The notes under the pieces are model-generated. The model was not told the origin of the DNA. It searched no databases and saw only the letters and a program-made list of their open reading frames with translations. The position numbers and the translations under genes were made by a program. A stretch of 64,000 bases of DNA from Chryseobacterium sp. StRB126 (GTDB taxonomy: Bacteria; Bacteroidota; Bacteroidia; Flavobacteriales; Weeksellaceae): NCBI RefSeq assembly GCF_000829375.1, contig NZ_AP014624.1:1302001-1366000 (forward strand). The letters are read 5' to 3'. Within the stretch, counting starts at the first letter, position 1. Each line of letters starts with the position of its first letter. Shown here in pieces: positions 49,402 to 58,393 of the stretch.

Positions 49402-49746
49402 ATGAGTGATACAGTACTTTGTCCAAAATGTAGCTCCGAGTTTACATACCCGAACGATAACATGATGGTATGTTCTCAGTGTTTCTACGAGTGGAATCCT
49501 GAAGAAGCGGCTTCAGAAGCAGCAAACGAGGGGAAAATATTGGACTCTAACGGAAATGAACTTCAGGATGGTGATTCTGTAGTGGTAGTAAAAGATCTTC
49601 CTGTAAAAGGAGCACCAAAACCGGTAAAAGCTGGTACTAAAGTAAAAAATATCCGTCTAAGACCGGGAAGCGATCACAATATCGATTGTAAGATTGATGG
49701 TTTCGGAGCAATGGCTTTAAAGTCGGAATTTGTGAAGAAAGCATAA
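49402..49746 (+). CDS. PhnA/YjdM-like zinc-ribbon protein
   Basis: The 114-residue protein matches YjdM/PhnA: an N-terminal zinc ribbon ([14 protein letters not shown], then [14 protein letters not shown]) with four Cys, and the C-terminal SH3-like domain with [37 protein letters not shown] and [10 protein letters not shown]. It is often annotated as alkylphosphonate utilisation protein, although direct catalytic evidence is thin for this family. It stands alone; a distant hairpin terminator lies at 49893. Confidence 0.93.
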   Translation: MSDTVLCPKCSSEFTYPNDNMMVCSQCFYEWNPEEAASEAANEGKILDSNGNELQDGDSVVVVKDLPVKGAPKPVKAGTKVKNIRLRPGSDHNIDCKIDGFGAMALKSEFVKKA

Positions 49747-49892
49747 GTAGAATTCACTTTTGATATCGGTTAAGGACCATAAAAAAAGGAAAAAATTGGA
49801 CAGTGTAATCTTTCAAAGACTTAATTGCAAGATTGCTAATGTCCGTCTAAAAGGCAGAAAGAGAAATAACCAATAATTTCCTTATGCTGTGG

Positions 49893-49942
49893 AAATACAA
49901 ATGTAAGAAAAAGTTTAATAACAGATTCTTATGTTTGTATTT
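49893..49942 (+). terminator. Terminator about 150 bases after the PhnA-like gene
   Basis: AAATACAAATGTAAGAA pairs with TTCTTATGTTTGTATTT through 17 positions with two G-T wobbles and a 16-base loop, followed by eight T residues. No ORF lies between the gene and the hairpin. The rest of the gap to 50055 is empty. Confidence 0.65.
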
Positions 49943-50055
49943 TTTTTATTGATAAGTATAAGTAAATGTATGAGTTATGTGTTTTTTTTTGTAAGCCTGT
50001 GAAGGTTATGCCAGGGCTTAAACAGCAGAGTTTTGCTATCTCAATTTTCTGAAAT

Positions 50056-50991
50056 TTAAATAAATGAAATACTGACAGAACCTTGTAGTTTATCATCAGT
50101 ATACATTACCAATTCTTTATTCTTCACTTTAATTTTATTCCAATAATGATTCCCTGCAAATCTGCTTTCTAACACTTCGGCTTCGATACCATTTTCAGCC
50201 ACTTTTATTCCTTTTGGATAATAGAAAAATTTTGAAAGCTGGAAGTCTGCCGTTTCAGCTTCATTAAAGATATTCACTTCACCAAATAATTTGGCAACAT
50301 AGGAATTGTATGGATTTTTGTAGGTTTCTTCCGGATTCTCATTCTGAATAAGTCTTCCATTCTGAAGAATAACAATCTGATCCAGCCATGGCATGATATC
50401 CTGAAGTTCGTGAGTAGAAATAACCAGAGAGATCTGATGTTCCTTCACATATCGGAAAAGTCTTTCTCTAAGCTCAATCTTTCTTGGAAAATCAAGGTTA
50501 CTGAAGGGTTCATCAAGAATAAGTAGTTTAGGCATCACAGAAAGCGCTCTTGCGATGGCTACTCTTTGCTGCTGTCCGCCACTTAAATACTTAGGAAGTA
50601 CATCAGCAAACTCCTGAAGACCTACTACTTCAAGAAGCTCTATGACGGTTTCTCTTTTTTTTGTTAAATTGATATTCGAAATAAATTTACCTACATTTTC
50701 AGCAACGGTAGCATAAGGCATCAGGTCGAAACTCTGTGCTACAAACTTCATTTCAGCTTCTCCGGGAACCAGGTTTCCTTTGGGACCCAAGAGTTGGGTT
50801 CCATCAAAAATAATCTCCCCACTTTCCCAATCAAGCAGTCCATATACAAGGCTTAAAAGGGTAGATTTTCCGCATCCACTTTCTCCTGCCAGGGCAATGA
50901 TTTTATTGGCCTCAAATCTTAAATTAAGGTTTTGAAACAACGGTTTTTCTTTGGTGTGAGAGAAGAATAAATTGTTTATTTCTAAAAGCAT
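50056..50991 (-). CDS. ABC transporter ATP-binding protein, no permease nearby
   Basis: The 311-residue ATPase has Walker A GESGCGKSTLLSLVYG, the Q loop FVAQSFDLMPYATVAENV, signature LSGGQQQRVAIARAL, Walker B LLILDEPFSNLD and a switch His in ISTHELQDIM. The last 70 residues form a small beta-rich TOBE-like domain (IEAEVLESRFAGNHYWNKIK), usual in ATPases of importers for anions, polyamines or sugars. No permease or binding protein gene is next to it in this window. A box TACATTTG (reverse, 50996-51003) leaves only four bases before the ATG. Confidence 0.9.
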   Translation of the reverse strand: MLLEINNLFFSHTKEKPLFQNLNLRFEANKIIALAGESGCGKSTLLSLVYGLLDWESGEIIFDGTQLLGPKGNLVPGEAEMKFVAQSFDLMPYATVAENVGKFISNINLTKKRETVIELLEVVGLQEFADVLPKYLSGGQQQRVAIARALSVMPKLLILDEPFSNLDFPRKIELRERLFRYVKEHQISLVISTHELQDIMPWLDQIVILQNGRLIQNENPEETYKNPYNSYVAKLFGEVNIFNEAETADFQLSKFFYYPKGIKVAENGIEAEVLESRFAGNHYWNKIKVKNKELVMYTDDKLQGSVSISFI

Positions 50992-50995
50992 ATTA

Positions 50996-51003
50996 CAAAT
51001 GTA
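50996..51003 (-). promoter_or_regulatory. Promoter -7 box, possibly leaderless, of the ABC ATPase
   Basis: The reverse strand reads TACATTTG and is followed by TAAT and the ATG. The transcript would start at or next to the start codon. Confidence 0.45.
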
Positions 51004-51066
51004 AGGTTTTTATGAAAACATAATTTTTTTTATTATATTAGCGGGAGTAATAAAAATAAATCAAAA

Positions 51067-51726
51067 ATGAGAAAAAAACTGTTTTCGTTAGCTATTCCTG
51101 CTTTATTCGTTGCTGCTGTAATGGTTTCTTGTAAAAAAGACAAACCGCTTACGAGTGACAGTAATGAGGTGACAACAACCAAGGATGGTAACCAGTACAC
51201 TTTGGATACGCTAAACAGTAAGGTTGAATGGAAAGGATATAAAGTATTTAAATCTGAGAATACAAGCCACTTCGGAACTATTAAGTTTGAAAGTGGAGAT
51301 GTAACGGTAAAGGACGGAAAACTTGAAAGCGGTAAATTTGTTGCTGATATGAATTCCCTGACCTCTGTAGACTTGAAAGATAGTCCGGAAGATATGGGGA
51401 AATTAAACGGTCACCTTAAAAGTGGCGATTTTTTTGAAGTAGAAAAATTCCCAACAGCTTCTTATGAAATCACAAAGGTTACTCCTGCTACAGAAGGTGA
51501 TTATAATACTCTTTTGGATGGTAATTTAACGATTAAAGGAATTACAAAACCAGTTCAGTTTAAAGCTAATGTTTCTGTGAAAAACGGGGAAGTAAGTGTT
51601 GCTACTGAGCCTAAAGATATCAAAAGAGAAGAGTTTGGCGTGAAGTTCCAGGCTCCAGCTGAAAACGGGGTGATTAAAGATGAGGTAACTCTTCAAATCA
51701 ACGTTAAAGCTTTAGAAAAGAAATAA
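51067..51726 (+). CDS. YceI family lipoprotein
   Basis: The 219-residue protein has a lipoprotein signal peptide ending AAVMVSCKKD (Cys22). The mature part is a lipocalin-like barrel of the YceI family: YTLDTLNSKVEWKGYKVF, SHFGTIKFESGDVTV, SPEDMGKLNGHLKSGDFFEV and LDGNLTIKGITKPVQFKAN. YceI proteins bind polyisoprenoids or related lipids in the periplasm. It stands alone between the reverse ABC gene and a terminator at 51759. Confidence 0.93.
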   Translation: MRKKLFSLAIPALFVAAVMVSCKKDKPLTSDSNEVTTTKDGNQYTLDTLNSKVEWKGYKVFKSENTSHFGTIKFESGDVTVKDGKLESGKFVADMNSLTSVDLKDSPEDMGKLNGHLKSGDFFEVEKFPTASYEITKVTPATEGDYNTLLDGNLTIKGITKPVQFKANVSVKNGEVSVATEPKDIKREEFGVKFQAPAENGVIKDEVTLQINVKALEKK

Positions 51727-51758
51727 TTTTTTTATTTAAGTGAAATAAGTGATTGAAG

Positions 51759-51782
51759 TCTGCCTCCCGAAAAAGAGGCAGA
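51759..51782 (+). terminator. Terminator of the YceI gene
   Basis: TCTGCCTC / GAGGCAGA stem with a short A-rich loop, then a run of seven T residues. Confidence 0.85.
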
Positions 51783-51820
51783 TTTTTTTATGACGGACTT
51801 ATTATTCAACTTAAAAGTCG

Positions 51821-51828
51821 TATTTTTG
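51821..51828 (+). promoter_or_regulatory. pheS promoter -7 box
   Basis: TATTTTTG, a perfect box, precedes the pheS ATG by 25 bases. Confidence 0.6.
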
Positions 51829-51853
51829 CAAAACATTTTGAAAGGGTAAAATA

Positions 51854-52864
51854 ATGATAGAAAAGATAGAAGAACTACTGATCGAAGTAAACGGCTTTAA
51901 TGCTACCTCTAAGGAAGAGATAGAGAACTTCCGTATTAAGTACAACGGTAAAAAAGGAGTTCTGAATGATTTTTTTGAAAAATTTAAAGAAGTTCCTAAC
52001 GACCAGAAGAAAGAATTCGGACAAAAGATCAACACTTTGAAGCAAGCAGTTGCTGTAAAATTAGAAGACTTAAAGAGTGCTTCTGCATCCTCTGTTGTAG
52101 TAGAAAAAGAAGATCTTACAAGACCTGCCTTTCCATTGGAATTGGGGTCAAGACATCCGATCAACCTGGTTAAAAACAGAATTATTGAAATTTTTAAATC
52201 GATTGGATTTGCTGTAGCAGATGGTCCTGAGATTGAAGATGACTGGCATAACTTCACCGCATTGAATCTTCCGGAATATCACCCGGCAAGAGATATGCAG
52301 GATACGTTCTTCATTGAGCAGAATCCGGATATACTTTTGAGAACGCATACTTCTTCTGTACAAACCCGCTTTATGGAAGAAAATCAGCCGCCAATCAGAA
52401 TTTTATCTCCGGGAAGAGTGTTCAGAAATGAAGCAATTTCTTCACGTTCACACTGTATCTTCCACCAGATTGAAGGATTATATATTGATGAAAATGTAAG
52501 CTTTGCAGATTTAAAGCAAACCATCCAGTTCTTTACCACTGAACTTTTCGGAAAATCTAAGATCAGAATGAGACCTTCTTATTTCCCATTCACAGAGCCA
52601 AGTGCTGAGATTGATGTATATTGGGGATTAAACTCTGAAACAGACTACAGAATTACAAAAGGAACCGGTTGGTTAGAAATCATGGGTTGTGGTATGGTAG
52701 ATCCTGCCGTATTAAAGAATGTAAATATTGATTCTGAGAAATATTCAGGATATGCATTCGGAATGGGGATTGAAAGAATTACAATGCTTCTTTACCAAAT
52801 GAGCGACATCAGAATGTTCTTTGAAAATGATATAAGAACCTTGGAGCAATTCAAGACTCTATAA
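51854..52864 (+). CDS. pheS: Phenylalanine--tRNA ligase alpha subunit
   Basis: The 336-residue subunit carries the class II synthetase catalytic core, charging tRNA-Phe with phenylalanine. The N-terminal coiled-coil arm is seen as [17 protein letters not shown]. Motif 1 lies around [20 protein letters not shown], motif 2 in [15 protein letters not shown] and [20 protein letters not shown], and motif 3 in [20 protein letters not shown], which holds the ATP-binding Arg. Length fits alpha. The beta subunit pheT is not adjacent, which is common in this phylum. Confidence 0.97.
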   Translation: MIEKIEELLIEVNGFNATSKEEIENFRIKYNGKKGVLNDFFEKFKEVPNDQKKEFGQKINTLKQAVAVKLEDLKSASASSVVVEKEDLTRPAFPLELGSRHPINLVKNRIIEIFKSIGFAVADGPEIEDDWHNFTALNLPEYHPARDMQDTFFIEQNPDILLRTHTSSVQTRFMEENQPPIRILSPGRVFRNEAISSRSHCIFHQIEGLYIDENVSFADLKQTIQFFTTELFGKSKIRMRPSYFPFTEPSAEIDVYWGLNSETDYRITKGTGWLEIMGCGMVDPAVLKNVNIDSEKYSGYAFGMGIERITMLLYQMSDIRMFFENDIRTLEQFKTL

Positions 52865-52870
52865 TAAAAC

Positions 52871-52894
52871 AAACCTCCGGAGCTCCGGAGGTTT
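52871..52894. terminator. pheS terminator
   Basis: AAACCTCCGG-AGCT-CCGGAGGTTT, a perfect 10-bp stem followed by TTGTTTTT. Confidence 0.85.
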
Positions 52895-53096
52895 TTGTTT
52901 TTAATTACTGACCTAAGAAACAAAACGTAATTAAAAACAGATCTTATTGAAAAATTTACACGTGTCTGTTTCTTATATCCATACTTCGGTTGGAATCCGC
53001 TAGGTATCTCAGAGAAGTATTGACATGCCGCAGCTCTTTGTCTGCCTCTATAATTAAGACAATCTGTATTGAAGATCTATTACATTCAAAATAAAA

Positions 53097-53122
53097 AATG
53101 CCTGTAAAAAACTACAGACATT
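53097..53122 (-). terminator. Terminator of the DUF3108-type gene
   Basis: In reverse-strand RNA AATGTCTGTA pairs with TACAGGCATT through one wobble, followed by TTTTTTATT. Confidence 0.7.
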
Positions 53123-53150
53123 GTACATTAAAAAAATTGGCTATATCCGT

Positions 53151-53921
53151 TTACTTGGTAAACTTTAAAGGATATTTTACGTTTTTGTAATCATCAATAC
53201 TTGCTTTAAGCGACCCTACTGCTAATTCTGCTTTCAAGAGCATTGGTAAGTGGTTGGCATCATTCGAAACCCACATGGTTACCCCTTCTTTTTCCTTAAA
53301 TACTCTTCCGCTTTTTACAGACGGAATAATTTTTAAACAATTGATGGTACCAAATTTTGTTTTTAAGTTCTCAGTTCCTGTCACTCTAAGCTGGAAAGGG
53401 AACATCTCATCATCAATCCATACATTCATATTGATTACCGTTCCTACTTTTAATTCATCCGGACTTTTGCTTCTTAAATAATAAAAACATGAAAGCATAT
53501 CCTGAACACCCTTCACAGACTTGATTATCTTTGACCCATTGGCAGGTGTTTTCTTATCAGTTAAAATTAAAGTATTGTTATCGTGATTGAAGGCTGTTTC
53601 AAAATGTTGACGGTAACCTCCTTCACGAACATTTCGGACATAGTAGCTTGGCAATCCGCTTGCGCTATCAATAAAACTTTCATAGAGGTCTTCTACTTTG
53701 AAGAAAGCCTTTACAGCACCTGTAGTTTCTCCGGTACCTTTTACATACAGATGAGGAGCACCCTTATAGGTGGTCTTTTTAGTAGTAAGGTTGGCTGTTC
53801 CTGCATTTAAGAAGCCATAATGGATTCTAAGCGTGATGGATTCCCCATCTGCAATGTTATCAATCTGGGCAGACCCTAAAAAGAATATAAATACTGCAAA
53901 AAGGTTTAAAATTTTCTTCAT
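53151..53921 (-). CDS. DUF3108 periplasmic protein
   Basis: The 256-residue exported protein has a signal peptide (MKKILNLFAVFIFFLGSAQ) and the DUF3108 fold features: ESITLRIHYGFLNAGTANL at the N-terminus, PHLYVKGTGETTGAVKAFFK, and DMLSCFYYLRSKSPDELKVG near the middle. The end has GVTMWVSNDANHLPMLLKAE. These proteins form an outer-membrane-like beta-rich domain of unknown role, widespread in Bacteroidetes and Proteobacteria. It stands alone with a terminator on its strand. Confidence 0.92.
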   Translation of the reverse strand: MKKILNLFAVFIFFLGSAQIDNIADGESITLRIHYGFLNAGTANLTTKKTTYKGAPHLYVKGTGETTGAVKAFFKVEDLYESFIDSASGLPSYYVRNVREGGYRQHFETAFNHDNNTLILTDKKTPANGSKIIKSVKGVQDMLSCFYYLRSKSPDELKVGTVINMNVWIDDEMFPFQLRVTGTENLKTKFGTINCLKIIPSVKSGRVFKEKEGVTMWVSNDANHLPMLLKAELAVGSLKASIDDYKNVKYPLKFTK

Positions 53922-54032
53922 AGTATGACATTTACAAAAACACTGCCAAATTTAATATCTTAAATAATAGATATTTGATAAATCTCAGCTTTTTATTTAG
54001 AATCAATTAAATATGCTTCGCATTAAAATTAG

Positions 54033-54040
54033 TAAATTTG
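54033..54040 (+). promoter_or_regulatory. Promoter -7 box of the reductase-ferredoxin pair
   Basis: TAAATTTG, a perfect box, lies 32 bases before the reductase ATG. Confidence 0.6.
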
Positions 54041-54072
54041 CAGTTACATGTATAATTAAATTATCTTAAATT

Positions 54073-55128
54073 ATGATAACCACTGATATATTGATCATAG
54101 GGGCGGGGCCTACAGGACTTTTTGCAGTTTTTGAAGCGGGTCTTTTAAAAATGAAGTGCCACATTATTGATGCACTTCCACAACCGGGAGGGCAATTGGC
54201 TGAACTTTATCCTAAGAAACCTATTTTTGATATTCCTGGGTATCCTTCAGTGAATGCTGGAGAATTAGTGGATAATTTGATGGAGCAGATCAAGCAGTTC
54301 CAGCCTGGATTCACTTTAGGTGAAACGGCTGTTTCTTACAAAAAGGTTGATGAGGAGTGGTTTGAAGTGGTAACCAACAAAGGTACTGTTCATAGATGTA
54401 AAGCGATTGCTATTGCAGGTGGATTGGGAACTTTTGAGCCTAGAAAACCTACTTTCGAAAATGTAGCTGATTATGAAGAAAAAGGTCTTGAATATTTCGT
54501 TAAAGAGCCTGAGCACTTCAGAAATAAAAAAGTAGTAATTGCCGGAGGTGGAGATTCTGCCCTTGACTGGAGTATCTTCCTTTCTAACGTAGCAAGTGAA
54601 GTCACTTTGATTCACAGAAGAAATGAGTTCAGAGGAGCTTTGGATTCTGTAGAAAAAGTTCAGGATCTGAAAAACGAAGGGAAAATTAAATTAATTACTC
54701 CTGCTGAAGTTACCGGTATCAGAGGTGATGGAAAAGTAGAAGCCATCACTGTACAGAAAGATGGTGAGGATGCTTTTGAAATTGAAACAGATTACTTCAT
54801 TCCATTATTCGGATTGACTCCAAAATTAGGGGAGATTGGAAACTGGGGATTAAATATTGAGAAGAATGCGATTGTGGTGAACAACGCTCTAGATTATCAG
54901 ACTAACATCGACGGTATTTACGCAATTGGAGATATCAATACATATCCTGGTAAATTGAAGTTAATTCTTTGTGGTTTCCATGAGGCTACTTTAATGTGTC
55001 AGAGTGTTTATAACAGACTGAATCCTGGTAAAAAATTCGTATTAAAATATACAACCGTAAGTGGAGTAGACGGATTTGACGGAAGCCGTAAAGAAGCAGA
55101 GAAGGCTGTTGTGAAAAAAATTGACTAA
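54073..55128 (+). CDS. Ferredoxin--NADP reductase, thioredoxin-reductase-like (YumC type)
   Basis: The 351-residue flavoprotein has an N-terminal FAD-binding ILIIGAGPTGLFAVFEAG, then PGGQLAELYPKKPIFDIPG. The NAD(P)-binding VVIAGGGDSALDWSIFLS follows, then the C-terminal FAD motif GIYAIGDINTYPGKLKLILC. No CxxC redox motif is present, which separates it from thioredoxin reductase and matches the YumC/ferredoxin-NADP reductase group. The next gene is a 2Fe-2S ferredoxin, its likely electron partner, 12 bases after the stop. Confidence 0.93.
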   Translation: MITTDILIIGAGPTGLFAVFEAGLLKMKCHIIDALPQPGGQLAELYPKKPIFDIPGYPSVNAGELVDNLMEQIKQFQPGFTLGETAVSYKKVDEEWFEVVTNKGTVHRCKAIAIAGGLGTFEPRKPTFENVADYEEKGLEYFVKEPEHFRNKKVVIAGGGDSALDWSIFLSNVASEVTLIHRRNEFRGALDSVEKVQDLKNEGKIKLITPAEVTGIRGDGKVEAITVQKDGEDAFEIETDYFIPLFGLTPKLGEIGNWGLNIEKNAIVVNNALDYQTNIDGIYAIGDINTYPGKLKLILCGFHEATLMCQSVYNRLNPGKKFVLKYTTVSGVDGFDGSRKEAEKAVVKKID

Positions 55129-55140
55129 TTTTGCAGAATT

Positions 55141-55470
55141 ATGTCAGATATTAATATTAAAATCACCGACAGAGAAGGTGTAACCCACGATGTTATTGCT
55201 CCAACGGATATGTCCATGAACTTAATGGAAATTATCCGTTCTTATGAATTGGCTGAAGAAGGTACTATTGGTGTATGCGGCGGAATGGCGATGTGTGCTT
55301 CATGCCAGGTTTATGTAATCAATGATCCTGGTCTTGAACCCATGGGCGATGAAGAAGATGCCATGCTTGCTGAAGCTTTCCACGTGAAAGATAACAGCCG
55401 ATTAGGTTGCCAGTTGCATATTGCAGATGCCATGGAAGGGCTTGAAGTGGAAATTGCTCCTTATCCTTAG
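55141..55470 (+). CDS. 2Fe-2S ferredoxin
   Basis: The 109-residue protein is an adrenodoxin-like 2Fe-2S ferredoxin. Cluster ligands are in GVCGGMAMCASCQVYV, with C-x5-C-x2-C spacing, and the fourth Cys is in SRLGCQLHIADAMEGLEVEI. It sits 12 bases after the reductase gene and is probably reduced by it. Downstream electron acceptors are not indicated by the local sequence. Confidence 0.95.
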   Translation: MSDINIKITDREGVTHDVIAPTDMSMNLMEIIRSYELAEEGTIGVCGGMAMCASCQVYVINDPGLEPMGDEEDAMLAEAFHVKDNSRLGCQLHIADAMEGLEVEIAPYP

Positions 55471-55494
55471 AAAATATTTTTTAATCTTAATAAG

Positions 55495-55523
55495 AAACCC
55501 GTTCGAGTTTTTCGTACGGGTTT
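55495..55523 (+). terminator. Terminator of the ferredoxin operon
   Basis: AAACCCGT / ACGGGTTT stem, inner pairs CGA / TCG, followed by TGTTTTTA. Confidence 0.75.
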
Positions 55524-55545
55524 TGTTTTTATATTGAACAAGAGT

Positions 55546-56127
55546 TTATATTTCCTCTTTAGAAATCCACTTTCCAACTGTAGGAGCCTCATAGTTTCTC
55601 ATCTTTTCAAGCAGATTGTCAATATTATCACTAATCAAAAGCATATCCCGGTTTACAGCCTTTAAAAAACCTTTATTTACCATATTCTCAACCAAATTAA
55701 TCAGGTCATTGTAGAATCCGTCAATATTCAAAATACCAATAGGCTTTTTGTGTAGACCGAGCTGTGCCCAGGTAATCATTTCGAAGAATTCTTCCAAAGT
55801 TCCATAGCCACCGGGAAGAACAATGACCCCATCACAAAGCTCACTCATTTTGGTTTTTCTCTCGTGCATGGTTTCCACAAGGATAAGCTCTGTTAAGTTT
55901 TTATGGGCAATTTCTTTAGATTTTAAAAATTGGGGAAGAACACCGGTAACTTTTCCATTTTCACTTAATGCACCATTAGCTATTGTTCCCATCAAACCGG
56001 TTTCAGAACCACCGTAAATAAGCTGTATATTTTGTTTTGCTAAAGTCTGTCCCAGCAAAAATGCCTGTTCTTCATAAATCTTATCCGACCCGAAACTTGA
56101 GCCGCAGAATACTGTAATACTTTTCAT
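55546..56127 (-). CDS. LOG family protein (TIGR00730-type, cytokinin riboside 5'-monophosphate phosphoribohydrolase-like)
   Basis: The 193-residue Rossmann-fold protein has VFCGSSFGSDKIYEEQA at the N-terminus, QLIYGGSETGLMGTIANGA, and the LOG motif VLPGGYGTLEEFFEMITWAQ. The PGGxGTxxE motif binds the nucleotide phosphates. Bacterial members hydrolyse nucleotide 5'-monophosphates such as AMP, or cytokinin nucleotides; the native substrate is not visible. It converges with the ferredoxin gene. Confidence 0.95.
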   Translation of the reverse strand: MKSITVFCGSSFGSDKIYEEQAFLLGQTLAKQNIQLIYGGSETGLMGTIANGALSENGKVTGVLPQFLKSKEIAHKNLTELILVETMHERKTKMSELCDGVIVLPGGYGTLEEFFEMITWAQLGLHKKPIGILNIDGFYNDLINLVENMVNKGFLKAVNRDMLLISDNIDNLLEKMRNYEAPTVGKWISKEEI

Positions 56128-56316
56128 ATTTAAATGTTTTTCCCATTAAAGCTAAAGAAGTTAGTAAAATATTCGTAAGTGTTTTTTAAATGTTACGTTC
56201 TTTTAACCTGTGGAGAACTAATTATTTTTAATGGGTTAATATTGGATTTAATGGTTTAAATTAAAAATATCCAAAATCAAAAGACTTTGGATATTTACTA
56301 TCGTTATTTTATTATT

Positions 56317-57759
56317 CTATTTCTGAGGAATATTTGCTAAAATATCTTTCAGGAAGCTCCAGAATTTCTGAGCAGATGGAATGTTCGCTTTCTCATCAGG
56401 AGAGTGTGCCCCTCTGATGGTTGGTCCGAAACTTACCATTTCTATTTCAGGATAATTAGCTCCGATGATACCACATTCTAAACCTGCGTGACAAGCTACT
56501 ACATGAGGTTTCTCATTGAATTTCTCTGTATAGATCTTTTCCATGATCTGTACAATTTCAGATCCTGGTCTTGGTTTCCATCCTGGGTATGAACCACTGA
56601 ATACTACATTCATTCCGGCTAATTCTGCTACAGACTTCAACTGTTCTGCTGTTGAATATTTAGAAGAATCTACCGAAGATCTTGTAAGGTTAAGGATCTT
56701 TAATTCTCCATCTTTCAATTCAACTCTGGCAACGTTGTTAGAAGCTTCCACAAGATCTGCTACATCAGGACTCATTCTGTACACTCCGTTATGAAGAGCC
56801 TTTAAAGTAAGGATTACTTTTTTAGAATCAGCTTCTGAAATCGCTTTGTCAGAAGATGTAGAATTCTCAATATTGATTTGAAGACCTGCTTCTACAGAAG
56901 CAAATTCTTCTAAAATTTCTGTTTTAAGAACAGTAACTTCCTGGATGAACTCCTGTGCATTTCTTACAGAGATGACAGCAACACCTTCTCTTGGAATAGC
57001 ATTTCTTAATCCACCACCATCAATAGAGATCAGTTCTATATTTTGATTTTCTAATCCTTTATAAAGAAGTCTTCCCAGGATAATGTTGGCGTTTCCGAAA
57101 CCTTTATGGATATCCATTCCTGAGTGTCCACCCTGTAACCCTTTTACTTCAATTCTTACAACTTGTCCTTTTGAAACTTCTACTGCATAGTTTTGAGTGA
57201 TGGTAACATCAACACCTCCGGCACAGCCTATGTCAATTTCATCGTCTTCTTCCGTATCAAGGTTTAATAAGATTTCTCCGGTAAGCTGCCCTGGTTTTAA
57301 ACCAATAGCTCCTGTCATTCCTGTTTCTTCATCAATGGTGAACAAAGCTTCCAATGCAGGGTGCGGAATGTCTGAACTCTCAAGGATAGACATAATGGTA
57401 GCTACACCTAAGCCATTGTCAGCTCCCAAAGTAGTTCCTTTTGCTTTTACCCAGTCCCCATCAATTTCCATTTTGATTCCTTCTGTCTCAAAATCGAAAT
57501 TAACGTCATTGTTTTTCTGGCAAACCATATCCAAATGCGACTGAAGGACAATAGCTTTACGGTTTTCCATTCCTGCAGTGGCAGGTTTTTTAATAATTAC
57601 GTTTCCTACTTCATCTACAGTGGTTTCTAAGCCTAGATCTTCACCAAATCCTTTGATGAAAGCAATTACTTTTTCCTCTTTTTTAGATGGTCTTGGAACT
57701 GCATTTAATTTGGAGAAATTTTTCCAGATTATCTGCGGCTCTATGTTAGATAATGCCAT
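56317..57759 (-). CDS. pepD: Aminoacyl-histidine dipeptidase (PepD)
   Basis: The 480-residue metallopeptidase of the M20 family hydrolyses dipeptides such as carnosine-type Xaa-His. It has IVLQSHLDMVCQKNNDVNFD (first metal His and Asp), KGTTLGADNGLGVATIMSI, and DEETGMTGAIGLK (Glu ligand). The lid domain carries QVVRIEVKGLQGGHSGMDIH, and the C-terminal portion HAGLECGIIGANYPEIEMVS. Length and motifs are those of E. coli PepD. It is the single gene of its unit. Confidence 0.95.
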   Translation of the reverse strand: MALSNIEPQIIWKNFSKLNAVPRPSKKEEKVIAFIKGFGEDLGLETTVDEVGNVIIKKPATAGMENRKAIVLQSHLDMVCQKNNDVNFDFETEGIKMEIDGDWVKAKGTTLGADNGLGVATIMSILESSDIPHPALEALFTIDEETGMTGAIGLKPGQLTGEILLNLDTEEDDEIDIGCAGGVDVTITQNYAVEVSKGQVVRIEVKGLQGGHSGMDIHKGFGNANIILGRLLYKGLENQNIELISIDGGGLRNAIPREGVAVISVRNAQEFIQEVTVLKTEILEEFASVEAGLQINIENSTSSDKAISEADSKKVILTLKALHNGVYRMSPDVADLVEASNNVARVELKDGELKILNLTRSSVDSSKYSTAEQLKSVAELAGMNVVFSGSYPGWKPRPGSEIVQIMEKIYTEKFNEKPHVVACHAGLECGIIGANYPEIEMVSFGPTIRGAHSPDEKANIPSAQKFWSFLKDILANIPQK

Positions 57760-57881
57760 TGAAATTTATTTTTCTCAAATTTACAAAATAAAAAATGCTT
57801 CCGTAGAATACAGAAGCATTTTTATGGGTTATAAAAGAATGAATAAGCAAATTTTTCTGTAAGTCTATTCATTTTTTGTTG

Positions 57882-58373
57882 TTAACATCCACATTCTCCA
57901 TAGATGGGTGTTGTAATGACACTGCCGTCCGGCTTTTCAATCGTTAGGGTGCCTTCAAAGAGTAGAGCTTCTTCGCCTTTAATCTTTTTACCTTTTACGG
58001 AGATTTTGTAATCATTATTTTCTATTTCCTTGGTCAATTCTTCATCTACTTCCATATCACTTGAAGAGATCAGGTTCATAGCGAGTCTTTTACCATCCAG
58101 TTTCATGTAAGCCGTTTTTCCGGCATCATCTGCATAGATGTATTTTTCAGCTTCAAAATCAGCTTTGTTTCTTGCAAAATAACATGAACATTCTTTGATT
58201 TCTTCAGGGAATGAAATGGTTTCAATCTGAATTTTTCCGGAAGGAATACTAGCTGTAGCAGAATCTTTAGCAATGTTTGATGAATCAGTGGTAGTGTTTG
58301 CAGATACTGTTTCTTTGTCTTTTTTACAGGCAACTAGAAGAAATGCAGAAAATAAAATGATTAAGTATTTCAT
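57882..58373 (-). CDS. Hypothetical lipoprotein, 163 residues
   Basis: The signal peptide ends FLLVACKKD (Cys16), a lipobox, so the protein is likely lipid-anchored. A Ser/Thr-rich linker (TTDSSNIAKDSATASIPSG) precedes a beta-rich domain with EEIKECSCYFARNKADFEAE and, near the end, IYGECGC. The cysteines (CSC near residue 60, CGC at the end) may form disulfides. No family is recognised. It lies 20 bases after the next gene's stop on the same strand and may be cotranscribed. Confidence 0.75.
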   Translation of the reverse strand: MKYLIILFSAFLLVACKKDKETVSANTTTDSSNIAKDSATASIPSGKIQIETISFPEEIKECSCYFARNKADFEAEKYIYADDAGKTAYMKLDGKRLAMNLISSSDMEVDEELTKEIENNDYKISVKGKKIKGEEALLFEGTLTIEKPDGSVITTPIYGECGC

Positions 58374-58393
58374 GTGTTTGTGGTTTTGAAATG

